The notes: generated by a model from the letters alone, not told the origin. A DNA stretch of 47,776 nt from Clostridia bacterium (GCA_014805015.1 JAAUYQ010000035.1:2098-49873), one strand, 5' to 3'; counted from the first letter of the stretch, positions 7,418 through 15,794 are shown. Program-made: numbers and translations.

Positions 7418-8806
7418 TCAGTAGCCGAGCTCAATGGCCCGGCTGAGCACGCGGCCGGCAAGCGGGGTTGCGTAACGCGATCCGTAGCCGGCCCCTTCGA
7501 GGATGACCGCGATGGCCAGCGGATGGGCAGGATCCTGGGAGAATCCCACGAACCACGAGTGATTCCGGGTCTCGCCGTTATCCGTATACTCGGCCGTTCC
7601 GGTCTTGCCGCTGACAGCGGCCTCCTCAATGTCCGCACTGGTCGCGGTGCCTTCGAGGACCGTTGCCCGCATCAGGGCTCCGAGCGTGCCTGCAACCGAA
7701 GAAGAGACAGGATCCCCGAGCGTATGCGGAGTGTAGGTGTAGCCGCTGCGGCCGCCGTAGCGGACGTCCAGCAGCGTCTGCGGCTCGATCATGCTGCCCT
7801 GGCGCGCCACGGCACCAGAGATCAGCAGATTGTGCATCGGCGTGATCAGATCACGGTACTGCCCCACGCCGCTCCAGGCCAGATCACCGTTGTTGGAGCC
7901 GGCGCTGTAGCTGCTTTCCAGCATAGCGAAGTCCGCGAGATGCCACGCATGGTTAAACAGGAAACGGTCCGCGGTCTGCGTCATCCGGTCGGCGCCAAGC
8001 GTCACAGCAAGCTGGGCAAAATAGACATTGCAGGAATCCTCAAACGCCCCGGCGAGATCCTCCTCGCCATGCCCCCCGTCCCGCGGGCATGTAATGCGCT
8101 GGCCGGCAATCACGATTTCTCCGGGACAGTCGTAAACGGCATCGGTCACACCGTTTTCAATGGCACAGGCTGCTGTCACAATCTTCATCGTCGAACCCGG
8201 CGGATAGCGGCCCTGGGTCACGCGGTTCAGATACTGCGAGCCGGTCTCCTCTTCTTCCCCGTCCGGAATCGCTTCGGGATCAAAGGTCGGGTTGCTGACC
8301 GAAGCGAGAATCTCGCCGGTCTCATAATTCATCAGAACCACGGCGCCTTGAAAATCCATGTGCTCGAGAATGTAGCCGCACAGCCTGGCGTCGATCGTGA
8401 GATAGACATCGCCGCCCTTGCGGTCCCCTTCGAAGGCGGTCACAAACCGGTCAATGAGGCCCTGGTCGTAGCCATACAGATAGCGGGCATAGAAGGCCTC
8501 TGCGCCCATGGATTTTCCGTACACGTCTCCCACGACGTGGCACACTGCCCGCCGGATTTCCGGGTCCTCGGCGTAGCGGCGGACGGATCCTTCTGACCAG
8601 GCAAGCGGCATGCCGTTACGGTCATAGATGGAGCCGGCATCCGCTACTTTCCGCGATGCTGAAATGCGCGGGTTATACGGCGAGGAAAACCACTGTTCCC
8701 CATAGGTGACCGTGGAATAAAAGAGGTAGGAGGCCAGCATCACAAACAGGACGCTGAAGACGACCAGCATGCCTTTCATGCTGCGGTTCGGGTTGCTCCT
8801 GCTCAT
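7418..8806 (-). CDS. Class B penicillin-binding protein (PbpA/FtsI-like transpeptidase)
   Basis: A 462-residue peptidoglycan DD-transpeptidase, an integral membrane enzyme acting outside the cell. A single N-terminal membrane anchor lies at about residues 12-31. The three active-site motifs are complete: S205-T-M-K208, S258-C-N260 and K401-T-G. The non-catalytic N-terminal region is short, as in the PbpA group of Actinobacteria and Clostridia, rather than in long FtsI/SpoVD proteins with PASTA domains. The start ATG overlaps the ftsW/rodA stop by four bases, so the two are translationally coupled. An SEDS glycosyltransferase paired with a class B PBP is the standard peptidoglycan synthase pair. 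Whether it serves division or elongation cannot be told. Confidence 0.93.
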   Translation of the reverse strand: MSRSNPNRSMKGMLVVFSVLFVMLASYLFYSTVTYGEQWFSSPYNPRISASRKVADAGSIYDRNGMPLAWSEGSVRRYAEDPEIRRAVCHVVGDVYGKSMGAEAFYARYLYGYDQGLIDRFVTAFEGDRKGGDVYLTIDARLCGYILEHMDFQGAVVLMNYETGEILASVSNPTFDPEAIPDGEEEETGSQYLNRVTQGRYPPGSTMKIVTAACAIENGVTDAVYDCPGEIVIAGQRITCPRDGGHGEEDLAGAFEDSCNVYFAQLAVTLGADRMTQTADRFLFNHAWHLADFAMLESSYSAGSNNGDLAWSGVGQYRDLITPMHNLLISGAVARQGSMIEPQTLLDVRYGGRSGYTYTPHTLGDPVSSSVAGTLGALMRATVLEGTATSADIEEAAVSGKTGTAEYTDNGETRNHSWFVGFSQDPAHPLAIAVILEGAGYGSRYATPLAGRVLSRAIELGY

Positions 8807-10053
8807 TCCATCTGACCTCCCATCTCCGCAATCTCTGCTTCCTCATATTCGCCGTTCTGCACCGCAATTCCCTCGATGATCCCCAGCACCATCATGGAAG
8901 ACAGCATTGAACTGCCGCCGTAGCTCACAAACGGCATCGTGATGCCGGTCAGCGGAATCATCTTAATGACGCCCCCGATGATGATAAAACTCTGCAGGGC
9001 CAGCAGACACGTGGCACCAAACACCAGCAGTTTGGCAAATTTGGTGCGGGCATCCATCGCGATCAGCACACCGCGGACGATGAACAGCAGATAGAACCCG
9101 ATAAGCGCGACGCCCACTATAATGCCGAATTCCTCACAGATCGCGGCAAACATGTAGTCAGATTCAGCCACCGGAATTGACTGGGGCATGCCGTTGCCGA
9201 GACCCGATCCCAGAAGGCCGCCGCTCGCTATCGCGAGCAGTCCCTGCACGATCTGATAACCGTTCTCGTTGTAGGTGGCCCATGGGTCCCGCCAGACCTG
9301 CACGCGGGTGCGCACATGGCCGAAAATATAATAGGAAGCAACGGCGCCGCCGGCAAACGCTCCGATGGCGCCGAGCGTAATCCAGAGACTGCCGGTGCCC
9401 ACATAAAAGACGATCAGGAATGTTCCGGCAAAGAGCAGTGCCGCACCGAGATCGCGGGCGGCAACCAAAAGCAGGACGCAGAGAATCGTAAACAGAAAAT
9501 AGGGCCACAGATCGCGCCTGTGCTGCCGCGTCGACAGGTAGTATGCCGTGACAATCAGGAACAGAATCTTGGCAAACTCACTGGGCTGGAACGAGAAAGG
9601 CCCGATCTGCAACCAGTTGAGTGCACCTCCTGTACGCTGCGCCAGCACCAGCGTCACCCCGAGCAGACCGACAGCCAGAATCATGAACAGCAGGTTCCAG
9701 CGGCCGAAATTGCCGGCCCGCCGCACCACCGTCAGGGCAATGACCATCAGGACAGTCCCGATCAGGATCCAGATGATCTGCCGCTCTCCTGTCTCCGGCT
9801 TCATGCGGTAGAGCATGATGACGCTGATGATCTGCAGAAAATCCGTGATCAGCAGCACGTACCGGTCAATGCGGCGGAACACAGCCGCGAGCACATTGTA
9901 CTGCACGAGAACAAAGGCAGCGAAAATCCCGCCGGCAAGCATGATGTGCGCGTCAAAGGCACCTTCCCGGAACGAGAGCAGCAGAAAAGCGGAAAGCAGG
10001 AACAGAATCATGAACGAAAGCAGAATGGCCACGCCGTAGCGCCTAATGATCAT
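8803..10053 (-). CDS. FtsW/RodA/SpoVE family SEDS glycosyltransferase
   Basis: A 416-residue polytopic membrane protein, with about ten hydrophobic segments, of the SEDS family that polymerises lipid II into glycan strands. The C-terminal family signature MPFVSYGGSSM is present, as is the ALNWLQIGPFSFQPSEFAKI segment that includes the conserved QPSE. The start is set at ATG 10053 (MIIRRYGVAI). It has an SD (GGAAGAGG), and its first 11 bases overlap the end of the FHA gene; an earlier in-frame codon at 10086 lies deep inside that gene. The PBP gene follows with a 4-base overlap. It belongs to the DUF5685-DnaJ-FHA-FtsW-PBP operon. Confidence 0.94.
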   Translation of the reverse strand: MIIRRYGVAILLSFMILFLLSAFLLLSFREGAFDAHIMLAGGIFAAFVLVQYNVLAAVFRRIDRYVLLITDFLQIISVIMLYRMKPETGERQIIWILIGTVLMVIALTVVRRAGNFGRWNLLFMILAVGLLGVTLVLAQRTGGALNWLQIGPFSFQPSEFAKILFLIVTAYYLSTRQHRRDLWPYFLFTILCVLLLVAARDLGAALLFAGTFLIVFYVGTGSLWITLGAIGAFAGGAVASYYIFGHVRTRVQVWRDPWATYNENGYQIVQGLLAIASGGLLGSGLGNGMPQSIPVAESDYMFAAICEEFGIIVGVALIGFYLLFIVRGVLIAMDARTKFAKLLVFGATCLLALQSFIIIGGVIKMIPLTGITMPFVSYGGSSMLSSMMVLGIIEGIAVQNGEYEEAEIAEMGGQME

Positions 10054-10510
10054 AACCGACCCTCTTCCTGCGGATGTAAACAGCAAAACTGATATCGCCG
10101 ACAGTCACAACGTCGCCTGTCTTGAGCTCGTGCTTACGAACAGCACGCCGTCCGTTGATCTGCGTGACATGCCGCAGGCTGTGGGGCTCAAGAATCAGCC
10201 GGTCCCCTTCCATGTACAGAAAAGCATGCACGGGCGCGACGCTGCCGTCCGGCAGCATGATGTCCTCATCTGGCGAGCTGCCGACTGTATTCATTTCCGG
10301 CCGGATGCCAAAGCGGTCGCCGACAAATTCCTCCGGTCCGGCAATGATCTCAAGATAACCGCTGAACTGGCTCAGCTCACTGCGGATCTGCCGCTTTTCC
10401 TTGTACTCACGGTATGACGCCATTACCATGGCTATCAGGATGCCGACGGCCACTGCAATAAACCAGTAGCGCATCGCATAAGCCAGGGCCTCATACACTG
10501 CGTCGCTCAT
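10043..10510 (-). CDS. Membrane-anchored FHA domain protein
   Basis: A 155-residue protein with one N-terminal membrane segment (about residues 13-31, following MRYWF), a charged linker, and a C-terminal forkhead-associated domain. The FHA core is visible as TVGSSPDEDIMLPD, SVAPVHAFLYMEGDRLIL and QINGRRA, containing the usual G-x-S, S-x-x-H and N-G positions (H at the phosphothreonine pocket). FHA domains read phosphothreonine, so it probably links a Ser/Thr kinase to the cell-wall machinery encoded downstream. No such kinase lies in this window. Similar FHA-FtsW-PBP clusters are common in Actinobacteria and Clostridia. SD TGGAGG is well placed before the ATG. Confidence 0.85.
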   Translation of the reverse strand: MSDAVYEALAYAMRYWFIAVAVGILIAMVMASYREYKEKRQIRSELSQFSGYLEIIAGPEEFVGDRFGIRPEMNTVGSSPDEDIMLPDGSVAPVHAFLYMEGDRLILEPHSLRHVTQINGRRAVRKHELKTGDVVTVGDISFAVYIRRKRVGYDH

Positions 10511-10540
10511 CGTTTGCCTCCAGCCCGCACCGTTCTGCCT

Positions 10541-11128
10541 TCAGATGCAGCAACAGATCCAGGGATAATAGCAGTTGCTTCCCAGACAGACACTCATGCA
10601 GGCACAGGTGCCGCAGACCCGGCACATTGTGCTGTTCATATCAAACTGCGGCATGTCCTGGTCGCCGAAATCCTCGTACATACCTGCCGACTGGGTCATG
10701 GCCCGCAGCGCGTGCTCGTATTCGCGGTTGCCCGGCTCCATCTGATAGGCAGTGCGGAAATTCTGCGCGGCACCGTCGTACCAGCCGCGCCGCAGCAGCA
10801 CAATGCCCATCAGGTAGTACCATTCGGCCTGCCGGTCCTGCATCTGATTAAGCATGGTCTCGGCAAGGCCGATCTGCCCGCGCTGGATCGCGTTGCGCAC
10901 TTCCCCATACTGCGGTGCACCCTCACCGGAGAAGCTGCCCTGCTTCATCCTGGTTATCATGTCGTAGGCGGCGTTCACCTGCTTCAGCTTTTCCGCGGCC
11001 TCTGCCTGTTCGGGGCTGCCATGCGGGAACCGGTCCGGATGATACTTCTTGACCAGTCTGCGGTATGCGCTTTTGATTTCTTCTTCAGAAGCGGAATCAG
11101 AGACTCCGAGCACTTCGTAAGGATTCAT
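10541..11128 (-). CDS. J-domain (DnaJ-like) protein with Cys-rich C-terminus
   Basis: A 195-residue protein. Residues 1-68 are a J domain, with NPYEVLGVS at the start, YRRLVKKYHPDRFP carrying the Hsp70-stimulating HPD, and a final helix. A central region (about 80-150) looks like TPR-type helices (WYYLMGIVLLRRGWYDGAAQNFRTAYQMEPGN). The tail is cysteine-rich: CRVCGTCACMSVCLGSNC followed by a CCCI ending, about eight cysteines in 30 residues. It lacks the DnaJ zinc-finger and substrate-binding domains, so it is not DnaJ itself. The start is ATG 11128 because the J domain begins there; it lies inside the 3' end of the DUF5685 gene (32-base overlap). Confidence 0.85.
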   Translation of the reverse strand: MNPYEVLGVSDSASEEEIKSAYRRLVKKYHPDRFPHGSPEQAEAAEKLKQVNAAYDMITRMKQGSFSGEGAPQYGEVRNAIQRGQIGLAETMLNQMQDRQAEWYYLMGIVLLRRGWYDGAAQNFRTAYQMEPGNREYEHALRAMTQSAGMYEDFGDQDMPQFDMNSTMCRVCGTCACMSVCLGSNCYYPWICCCI

Positions 11129-11972
11129 GCACTCTGTCCAAATCGCCCTGGCCCGCCAGGACGCTCTCGGTCTGCTGGCGCAGTCCAAGTCTGATGATAT
11201 TGTTCAGCACATCACGATTTCGCTGAAGCTCCAGGCGCCCGAGCGCCTCCTGCGCCCGCGACAGTGTGTAAAAGAGGCTGAAGCGGGCGCTCTCGCGGAC
11301 CTGCGCCACTGTCTGCCCCAGGCTGCGGGCCCGGTTCACAAACACATTAAAGCGGCCGGCCTTCCCGTCTTCCTCCATATCATCGAGCGCGTCAATCATG
11401 TAGACCCAGCGGCCGAGGTTATATCCAAGTTCCTGAAGAATATGTGACCTGAGCACGTTGCCGTCTGCAAATACCTGGCCAAGCAGCTCTGCGTACGGAT
11501 GGCACGCTGCATCCACCTGATCTGTATTCTCCTGCTCAATCTTCGCCAGCTCTTTTGCGCAGTGCTCCAGATATCCGGCCGCTGCCGGCACCCGCCTACA
11601 GGCCCGGCGGAACGGCCTGGCAAGCAGCCGGCATCTGACAGACGCGGCCGCCCCGCCCTCATCCCGCCTGTCATCGTCGGCTTTTGCCCAGGCCATGAGG
11701 ACGTTGACATCCGCTGCGTAATCGGCCCCTGTTCCCTGCACAGTGCTGCGGCGGGCAAAAGGATGCGCCAGGCAGCGGACGAACTTGACGCTGGGTTCCT
11801 GCGGCTCAAGTCCGTCCAGGACCATGTACAGAAACGTGGCATCATAATTGAGGATTTCTGTGCGACCGTACCTTTTTTTCAATGCGCGACACAGGCCGCA
11901 GTAGTATCCGCGGAACAGTCCCAGCTCCCGAACTCTCAGTTCCGGAACACAAGGAACAATGTAACCAAACAT
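11097..11972 (-). CDS. DUF5685 family protein
   Basis: A 291-residue protein with the DUF5685 N-terminus: MFGYIVPCVPELRVRE, then YYCGLCRALKKRYG, in which Cys residues (C8 and the CGLC pair) may bind metal. The rest is helical, with a histidine/cysteine-containing centre (YLEHCAKELAKIE, ACHPYAELLG) and a conserved LGRWVYMIDALDDMEED segment. The acidic aspartate cluster there resembles helical-bundle metal or isoprenoid-binding folds, but the function is unknown. It is the first gene of the envelope operon. The ATG has no SD, and a -10 box lies only seven bases upstream, so the transcript probably starts at or next to the ATG. The start agrees with the family's N-terminus. Confidence 0.85.
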   Translation of the reverse strand: MFGYIVPCVPELRVRELGLFRGYYCGLCRALKKRYGRTEILNYDATFLYMVLDGLEPQEPSVKFVRCLAHPFARRSTVQGTGADYAADVNVLMAWAKADDDRRDEGGAAASVRCRLLARPFRRACRRVPAAAGYLEHCAKELAKIEQENTDQVDAACHPYAELLGQVFADGNVLRSHILQELGYNLGRWVYMIDALDDMEEDGKAGRFNVFVNRARSLGQTVAQVRESARFSLFYTLSRAQEALGRLELQRNRDVLNNIIRLGLRQQTESVLAGQGDLDRVHESLRSARSL

Positions 11973-11978
11973 GTGACT

Positions 11979-11987
11979 ATTATAGCA
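11979..11987 (-). promoter_or_regulatory. Extended -10 promoter giving a probably leaderless mRNA
   Basis: On the minus strand TGcTATAAT ends at 11979, and the DUF5685 ATG begins at 11972. A start point seven bases after the -10 falls on the A of the ATG. No SD is present between. A -35 is not recognisable. Confidence 0.6.
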
Positions 11988-12938
11988 AACGCCCCTGTAG
12001 GGTGCATGGAATCGGAGCGTTTCCGGCGGCTCTGACGGGCATAATTCACATATCGTTCACAAAACCGATCAGCGCGCCCGACCGCGGGCCTGGACGTGCG
12101 GCGTGCGGGGACTGGCCTGAAGAAAAACAGTGCCAGGCCTGTCCGGGCGTGCTCCCGCACAGAACCAACCGAAAAAGCAGGCTCCGGATCGTCAGCCAGT
12201 ATTGAGCGTACACGAGATTACACGAGCTGTACGGCCGCATGGCGGCCACTGCTGCATATCGTCCGCTGCTGAAAGAAAACAGCATGGTTCTCACGCTTTT
12301 TCTGCTCATCCAGGTTACGACCTCCCAAAGAAACTCGTGTACGCTGAAGGCACGCGCGCAGTACCCTCAGGACGAGCGGCAGAAATCCACCTGCTGTCCT
12401 GAAACGAGGACTATGCTGCGCTGTGGACCTGTATGGCAGCAATCATGCGCCTCGCGAACAGAGGAATGCCATCTCTGCAAAACCGCTGTGTTCCCGGGAT
12501 TCCGTTATGCGGCCTCTAGAGACCACCTGAGAAACCTGGCGCACAGGCCCAGCCCGGGATCCCGGCCGCATTTTCGCTGCCGGCAGAGAGCCGCCAGCTG
12601 CTGAAACGCTCAGGAAAGCTTCTGGAGCTGCAGGGTCATGCGCAGTCAGTTGGGCGCATATGCAAATACAAGTCCGTCGGCACCGGGCAGATGATCGCAG
12701 CTCAACGGACCGCCCGTCATCCTTTTTGTCGACTGCTGCATGCGTTCTGCGCCTCGGTCCCAACCTGTGAGTCCGCTGCGGCAGTCCGTTTCATACTTTT
12801 CAAAAGCTCCTGCAGGAATTCTGGTATCTGAACTGCCTCTGATCCGGCCAGGACAACACACAGTCCGCGCCGCCGGGCCTTTCCATGGCTCTTCCGTTTC
12901 CTGCAGCTTCCACCCGCAGCCGCGTGCAGGCGCATGAA
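11988..12938. other. About 950 bases with no recognisable gene
   Basis: Reading all frames on both strands gives only short, compositionally poor frames with no family resemblance. The region contains a pair of 18-base inverted repeats (listed separately), scattered short palindromes such as CCCGGGATCCCGG (12553-12565), and no tRNA or riboswitch signature that I can identify. It separates the divergent envelope operon and NYN gene, so upstream control elements may be here, or it may be decayed sequence. Confidence 0.4.
12202..12348. repeat. Inverted repeat pair of 18 bases, about 110 bases apart
   Basis: TTGAGCGTACACGAGATT (12202-12219) and the complement of 12331-12348 (TTCAGCGTACACGAGTTT) match at 16 of 18 positions, with a perfect 12-base core. 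The 111-base interior encodes nothing evident. A second partial ACACGAG copy follows at 12220-12226. The arrangement fits a very small non-autonomous element or a paired regulator-binding site. No target-site duplication is apparent. Confidence 0.5.
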
Positions 12939-12967
12939 TTGCTTTTCGGGCATAGTTCCGCTAGTAT
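12939..12967 (+). promoter_or_regulatory. Promoter of the NYN-domain gene
   Basis: TTGCTT (12939-12944), 17-base spacer, TAGTAT (12962-12967). The predicted start near 12974 gives a short leader of about 26 nt containing the SD TTGGAGGG before the ATG at 13000. Confidence 0.6.
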
Positions 12968-12999
12968 CGAATTGGAAAATTCGTATCTTGGAGGGCTCT

Positions 13000-15405
13000 A
13001 TGGAAAATGGCGAAAAGCGAATCGCCGTACTGATCGACGCAGACAATGTTTCTTCGGACTACATCCGTTTCATCTTCGATGAAGTGTCCAATCACGGGGC
13101 GCCGACCATCAAGCGTATCTACGGTGATTTTACGCATCCGCGGCTCGGGAAGTGGAAAACTGTGCTTCTCGATTACTCCATTATCCCTATCCAGCAGTAC
13201 AGTTACACTTACGGCAAGAATTCGACGGATTCAGCCCTGATCATCGACGCGATGGACATTCTCTATTCGCGCAGCATTGACGGCTTCTGCATCGTGTCTT
13301 CCGACAGCGACTTTACGCGACTCGCGTCCCGTCTGCGTGAGTCCGGTATGACGGTCATCGGTATGGGTGAGCGCAAAACCCCGACGCCGTTTGTGAACGC
13401 CTGCGAGCAGTTCAAGTATCTGGAAGTTCTTGCAGAAAGCAACAAGGGCGACGAGTCTGCCGAGGACGAAGCGGCACATAAAGCTTCCGCCACGCCGAGC
13501 CGGCCCAGCCTGTCCAAGGCAATCACAGCGATCATTGATGATGTGGCAGACGCCGACGGCTGGGCATCCCTCGGTTCCGTCGGACAGCGCCTCAATACCC
13601 GCTATCCGGCCTTTGACAGCCGCAACTACGGTTTCAAGAAGCTGTCGCACCTAGTAGATTCCTTCAAAAAGTTTGAAGTGCAGAGCCGCATCACGCCGAA
13701 TCAGCAGGAGGCCCAGACGTTCATCCGCTATACGGAGACCAAGCCCGGTAAGAATAAACCGGCAGACGGCGAAGGCAAGGCTGGGAAAAAGTCGAAGAAA
13801 TTCGGAAAAGAAGGTTTCGACGCCGACAAGAAAAAGAACGGTTCAAAAAAGAAAAAAAGTCAGCACCGCGAGGATTTCGCACCGCATGAGAACATCGAGG
13901 ATGCCGGGCGCGAGCCAGCACTCGCGCCGCAGGCACCGGTAGTCTCCCCGGAGCTTCCGCTGCAGGCACCCGAAGCGGAGCCTGCAGTTTCGCAGAGCGG
14001 CCCTGGCTTCATGAACGTGGCTGCAGCAATTGCCAAATTCAGTAAGCCGCAGCATGAGGAATCTGTACCCGCCGAGACTGAAGCTCTGTTGCCGCTGAAT
14101 GAGACAGAGCACGCTGAACCGGCTTCCGCGCTGCCGGAGACGCCGGATGCAGCAGATAAGCCTGAAAGCCTTCCGGACGCGGCAGCCAGCGCAGAAAGTC
14201 GCGAAGAGCCGGCCGCCCTGACCACACCAGCAGCAGAACCGGATACACCGGTTCTTCCTTCCGCGCCGGCAGGTGAAGCGAAAGCTGTCCAGGAGACCCC
14301 GGACTGGACAGAGGCTCTGCCGGTTCCCGAATCAGAGCCTGAAAGCGCCGGCTCCATGCTGGTTGACCTTATCCCCGCAGCAAAGACCGAGCCAGACACC
14401 GAGGAGAGTAAGCCTGCCTCTGTCCTGATCGATCTCATACCTTCAAAAGAAGACTCTCCGCAGGAAGACCCTCAGCAGGCTCCCCCGAAAACCCGGTCCA
14501 GGGCCAAAAAAGCAGCGGCTGAAAAACCAGAGCCGGAAAAGCAGCTGCCTGAAAGCACAGACACGGTTGCCGCTCAGGAGAAGGAGCCGCAAGTGGAAGC
14601 AGAGGCCTCCGCCGAGCCTAAACGCGCGCGCCGCACAGCGAAACAGACTGCGGAGGGGGAAAGCAGCACGGAGGCAGAAGCAAAACCCAAACGGCGCACG
14701 CGGGCAGCGGCCAAGGAGGCCGCAGAACCAGCTGCTGCAGAAGCCCCGGACAACGGTTCAGAGACTGCACAGCCATCTGCCGATGAAACTGCGCCTGTGG
14801 AAGAGCCGAAAAAAAGAACGCGGCGGACCACAAAGGCTTCCGCGGCACCTGCCGATGAGGCACCGGCCGCAGAGCCAAAAAAGCGGACCAGACGCACAGC
14901 GAAAGCTGCCGCGGAGGATGGCGCGGAGGCAGCCGAGACAGAGATACCCAAAAAGAGGACACGCCGCTCTGCCAAAACAGACGAAACTGCAGCAGAGTCC
15001 GCCGCAGAAGCCGAGAAGAGCGAAGAGACGGCGAAGCCTGCGGCAGAGGAGGGCGAGGCGCCGAAAAAGCGCACCAGACGTACGGCAAAAAAAGCTGAGG
15101 AAACAGAAGCGGCGGATGAGCAGCCCAAGAAAAGAACGCGCCGCACCGCCAAAACAGCTGCTGAGAGCGAAGAGGAGCCTGCACCCAAAAAACGTACGCG
15201 GCGCACAGCCAAAGCGCAGCCGGAAGAAGCGGCCGACAGTGCTCCGGCCGAGGACATTGACAGCGCAGCTGCAGTCGCAGACGCGACTGCCTCTGATGAG
15301 CCGGCCAAGCCGGCCCGGAAGCGCCGCGCCGCTGGAACGGCCAAAAAGAAAGACGCCGACGAGACGGAAGCCGCGCAAGCCGGCAGCTCCGCGGAACCCG
15401 TCTGA
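13000..15405 (+). CDS. NYN (PIN-like) nuclease with OST-HTH domain and long basic-repeat tail
   Basis: An 801-residue protein. Residues 7-145 form a NYN/LabA-type PIN-like domain, with LIDADN near the start, later IIDAMDILYS and SSDSDFTRLASRLRESG; the aspartates are those expected for Mg-dependent RNase activity. Residues about 165-245 resemble the OST-HTH/LOTUS RNA-binding domain that commonly follows NYN. The remaining 550 residues are low-complexity: an acidic Pro/Glu/Ala region, then about ten copies of a basic motif close to PKKRTRRTAK, spaced by acidic Ala/Glu linkers. The tail resembles histone H1-like or nucleic-acid-binding linkers. The NYN-OST core alone is well known in bacteria; the tail is the unusual part. 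The start is ATG 13000, which has SD TTGGAGGG and a promoter just upstream. The TfoX-like gene follows after 27 bases. Confidence 0.85.
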   Translation: MENGEKRIAVLIDADNVSSDYIRFIFDEVSNHGAPTIKRIYGDFTHPRLGKWKTVLLDYSIIPIQQYSYTYGKNSTDSALIIDAMDILYSRSIDGFCIVSSDSDFTRLASRLRESGMTVIGMGERKTPTPFVNACEQFKYLEVLAESNKGDESAEDEAAHKASATPSRPSLSKAITAIIDDVADADGWASLGSVGQRLNTRYPAFDSRNYGFKKLSHLVDSFKKFEVQSRITPNQQEAQTFIRYTETKPGKNKPADGEGKAGKKSKKFGKEGFDADKKKNGSKKKKSQHREDFAPHENIEDAGREPALAPQAPVVSPELPLQAPEAEPAVSQSGPGFMNVAAAIAKFSKPQHEESVPAETEALLPLNETEHAEPASALPETPDAADKPESLPDAAASAESREEPAALTTPAAEPDTPVLPSAPAGEAKAVQETPDWTEALPVPESEPESAGSMLVDLIPAAKTEPDTEESKPASVLIDLIPSKEDSPQEDPQQAPPKTRSRAKKAAAEKPEPEKQLPESTDTVAAQEKEPQVEAEASAEPKRARRTAKQTAEGESSTEAEAKPKRRTRAAAKEAAEPAAAEAPDNGSETAQPSADETAPVEEPKKRTRRTTKASAAPADEAPAAEPKKRTRRTAKAAAEDGAEAAETEIPKKRTRRSAKTDETAAESAAEAEKSEETAKPAAEEGEAPKKRTRRTAKKAEETEAADEQPKKRTRRTAKTAAESEEEPAPKKRTRRTAKAQPEEAADSAPAEDIDSAAAVADATASDEPAKPARKRRAAGTAKKKDADETEAAQAGSSAEPV
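14488..15350 (+). repeat. Coding repeat: tandem-like basic PKKRTRRTAK motifs
   Basis: Within the NYN gene, versions of the motif start near 14488 (PKTRSRAKK), 14620, 14689, 14806, 14875, 14948, 15061, 15124, 15184 and 15316. Six are near-identical PKKRTRR(T/S)(A/T)K. Linkers vary in length (10-30 residues) and are rich in Ala and Glu, so the array is a protein-level repeat rather than an exact DNA repeat. Confidence 0.85.
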
Positions 15406-15432
15406 CAGGCCCCGGTTTCAAGGAGTTTCCTG

Positions 15433-15756
15433 ATGCCTACAAGCCGAGAATGTGCGCTGCACATAACAGAACAGCTCCACATGCCGGGTGAGATCCGCGT
15501 GCGCGCCATGATGGGCGACTATGTCGTCTACTATAATGAACGTGTGGTCGGCGGCATCTACGACGGCAGGCTTCTCCTGAAGGACACGCCTTCAGCCCGC
15601 CGGATGCTTCCATTAGCGGAGCGCATCATCCCGTATCCAGGAGCTAAAGAAATGCTCCTGGTGGAGGACCTCACGGATACGGTCCATCTGCATGCTGTTC
15701 TGGAGGCTATGCTGCCGGAGCTGCCAAAGCCGCGCCCGAAAAAACCAAAACAATAG
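15433..15756 (+). CDS. TfoX/Sxy N-terminal domain protein
   Basis: A 107-residue protein made of a single TfoX N-terminal domain, with RAMMGDYVVYYNERVVGGIYDG, then LLLKDTPSARRMLP and PYPGAKEMLLVEDL. The C-terminal TfoX domain of proteobacterial competence regulators is absent, and a Pro/Lys tail (LPKPRPKKPKQ) replaces it. Stand-alone TfoX_N proteins are common in Bacillota and have no established role; naming it a competence factor would be over-reading. It follows the NYN gene by 27 bases with a moderate SD (AAGGAG at 15420-15425), so they may be co-transcribed. A bidirectional terminator follows. Confidence 0.85.
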   Translation: MPTSRECALHITEQLHMPGEIRVRAMMGDYVVYYNERVVGGIYDGRLLLKDTPSARRMLPLAERIIPYPGAKEMLLVEDLTDTVHLHAVLEAMLPELPKPRPKKPKQ

Positions 15757-15768
15757 CTCCAGGGACAA

Positions 15769-15794
15769 AAAAAGAGGGGCCTTCCCTCTTTTTC
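15769..15794. terminator. Bidirectional Rho-independent terminator
   Basis: AAAAGAGGG (15770-15778) pairs with CCCTCTTTT (15784-15792) around a five-base loop, flanked by A residues on the left and T residues on the right. It can end both the tfoX-like gene and the convergent aldo/keto reductase unit. Confidence 0.85.

Noticed and set aside
7070..8596. 508-codon plus-strand frame across the end of the DUF4143 gene and pbpA
   Set aside because: It overlaps two well-supported genes and shows no conserved motif.
14574..15509. 311-codon minus-strand frame opposite the NYN gene's tail
   Set aside because: Its Ser/Ala/Val repeats are the complement of the basic-repeat codons; no start signal or family.
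15433..15756. Calling the TfoX_N gene a competence regulator
   Set aside because: Only the N-terminal domain is present, and stand-alone TfoX_N proteins have no shown role in competence.
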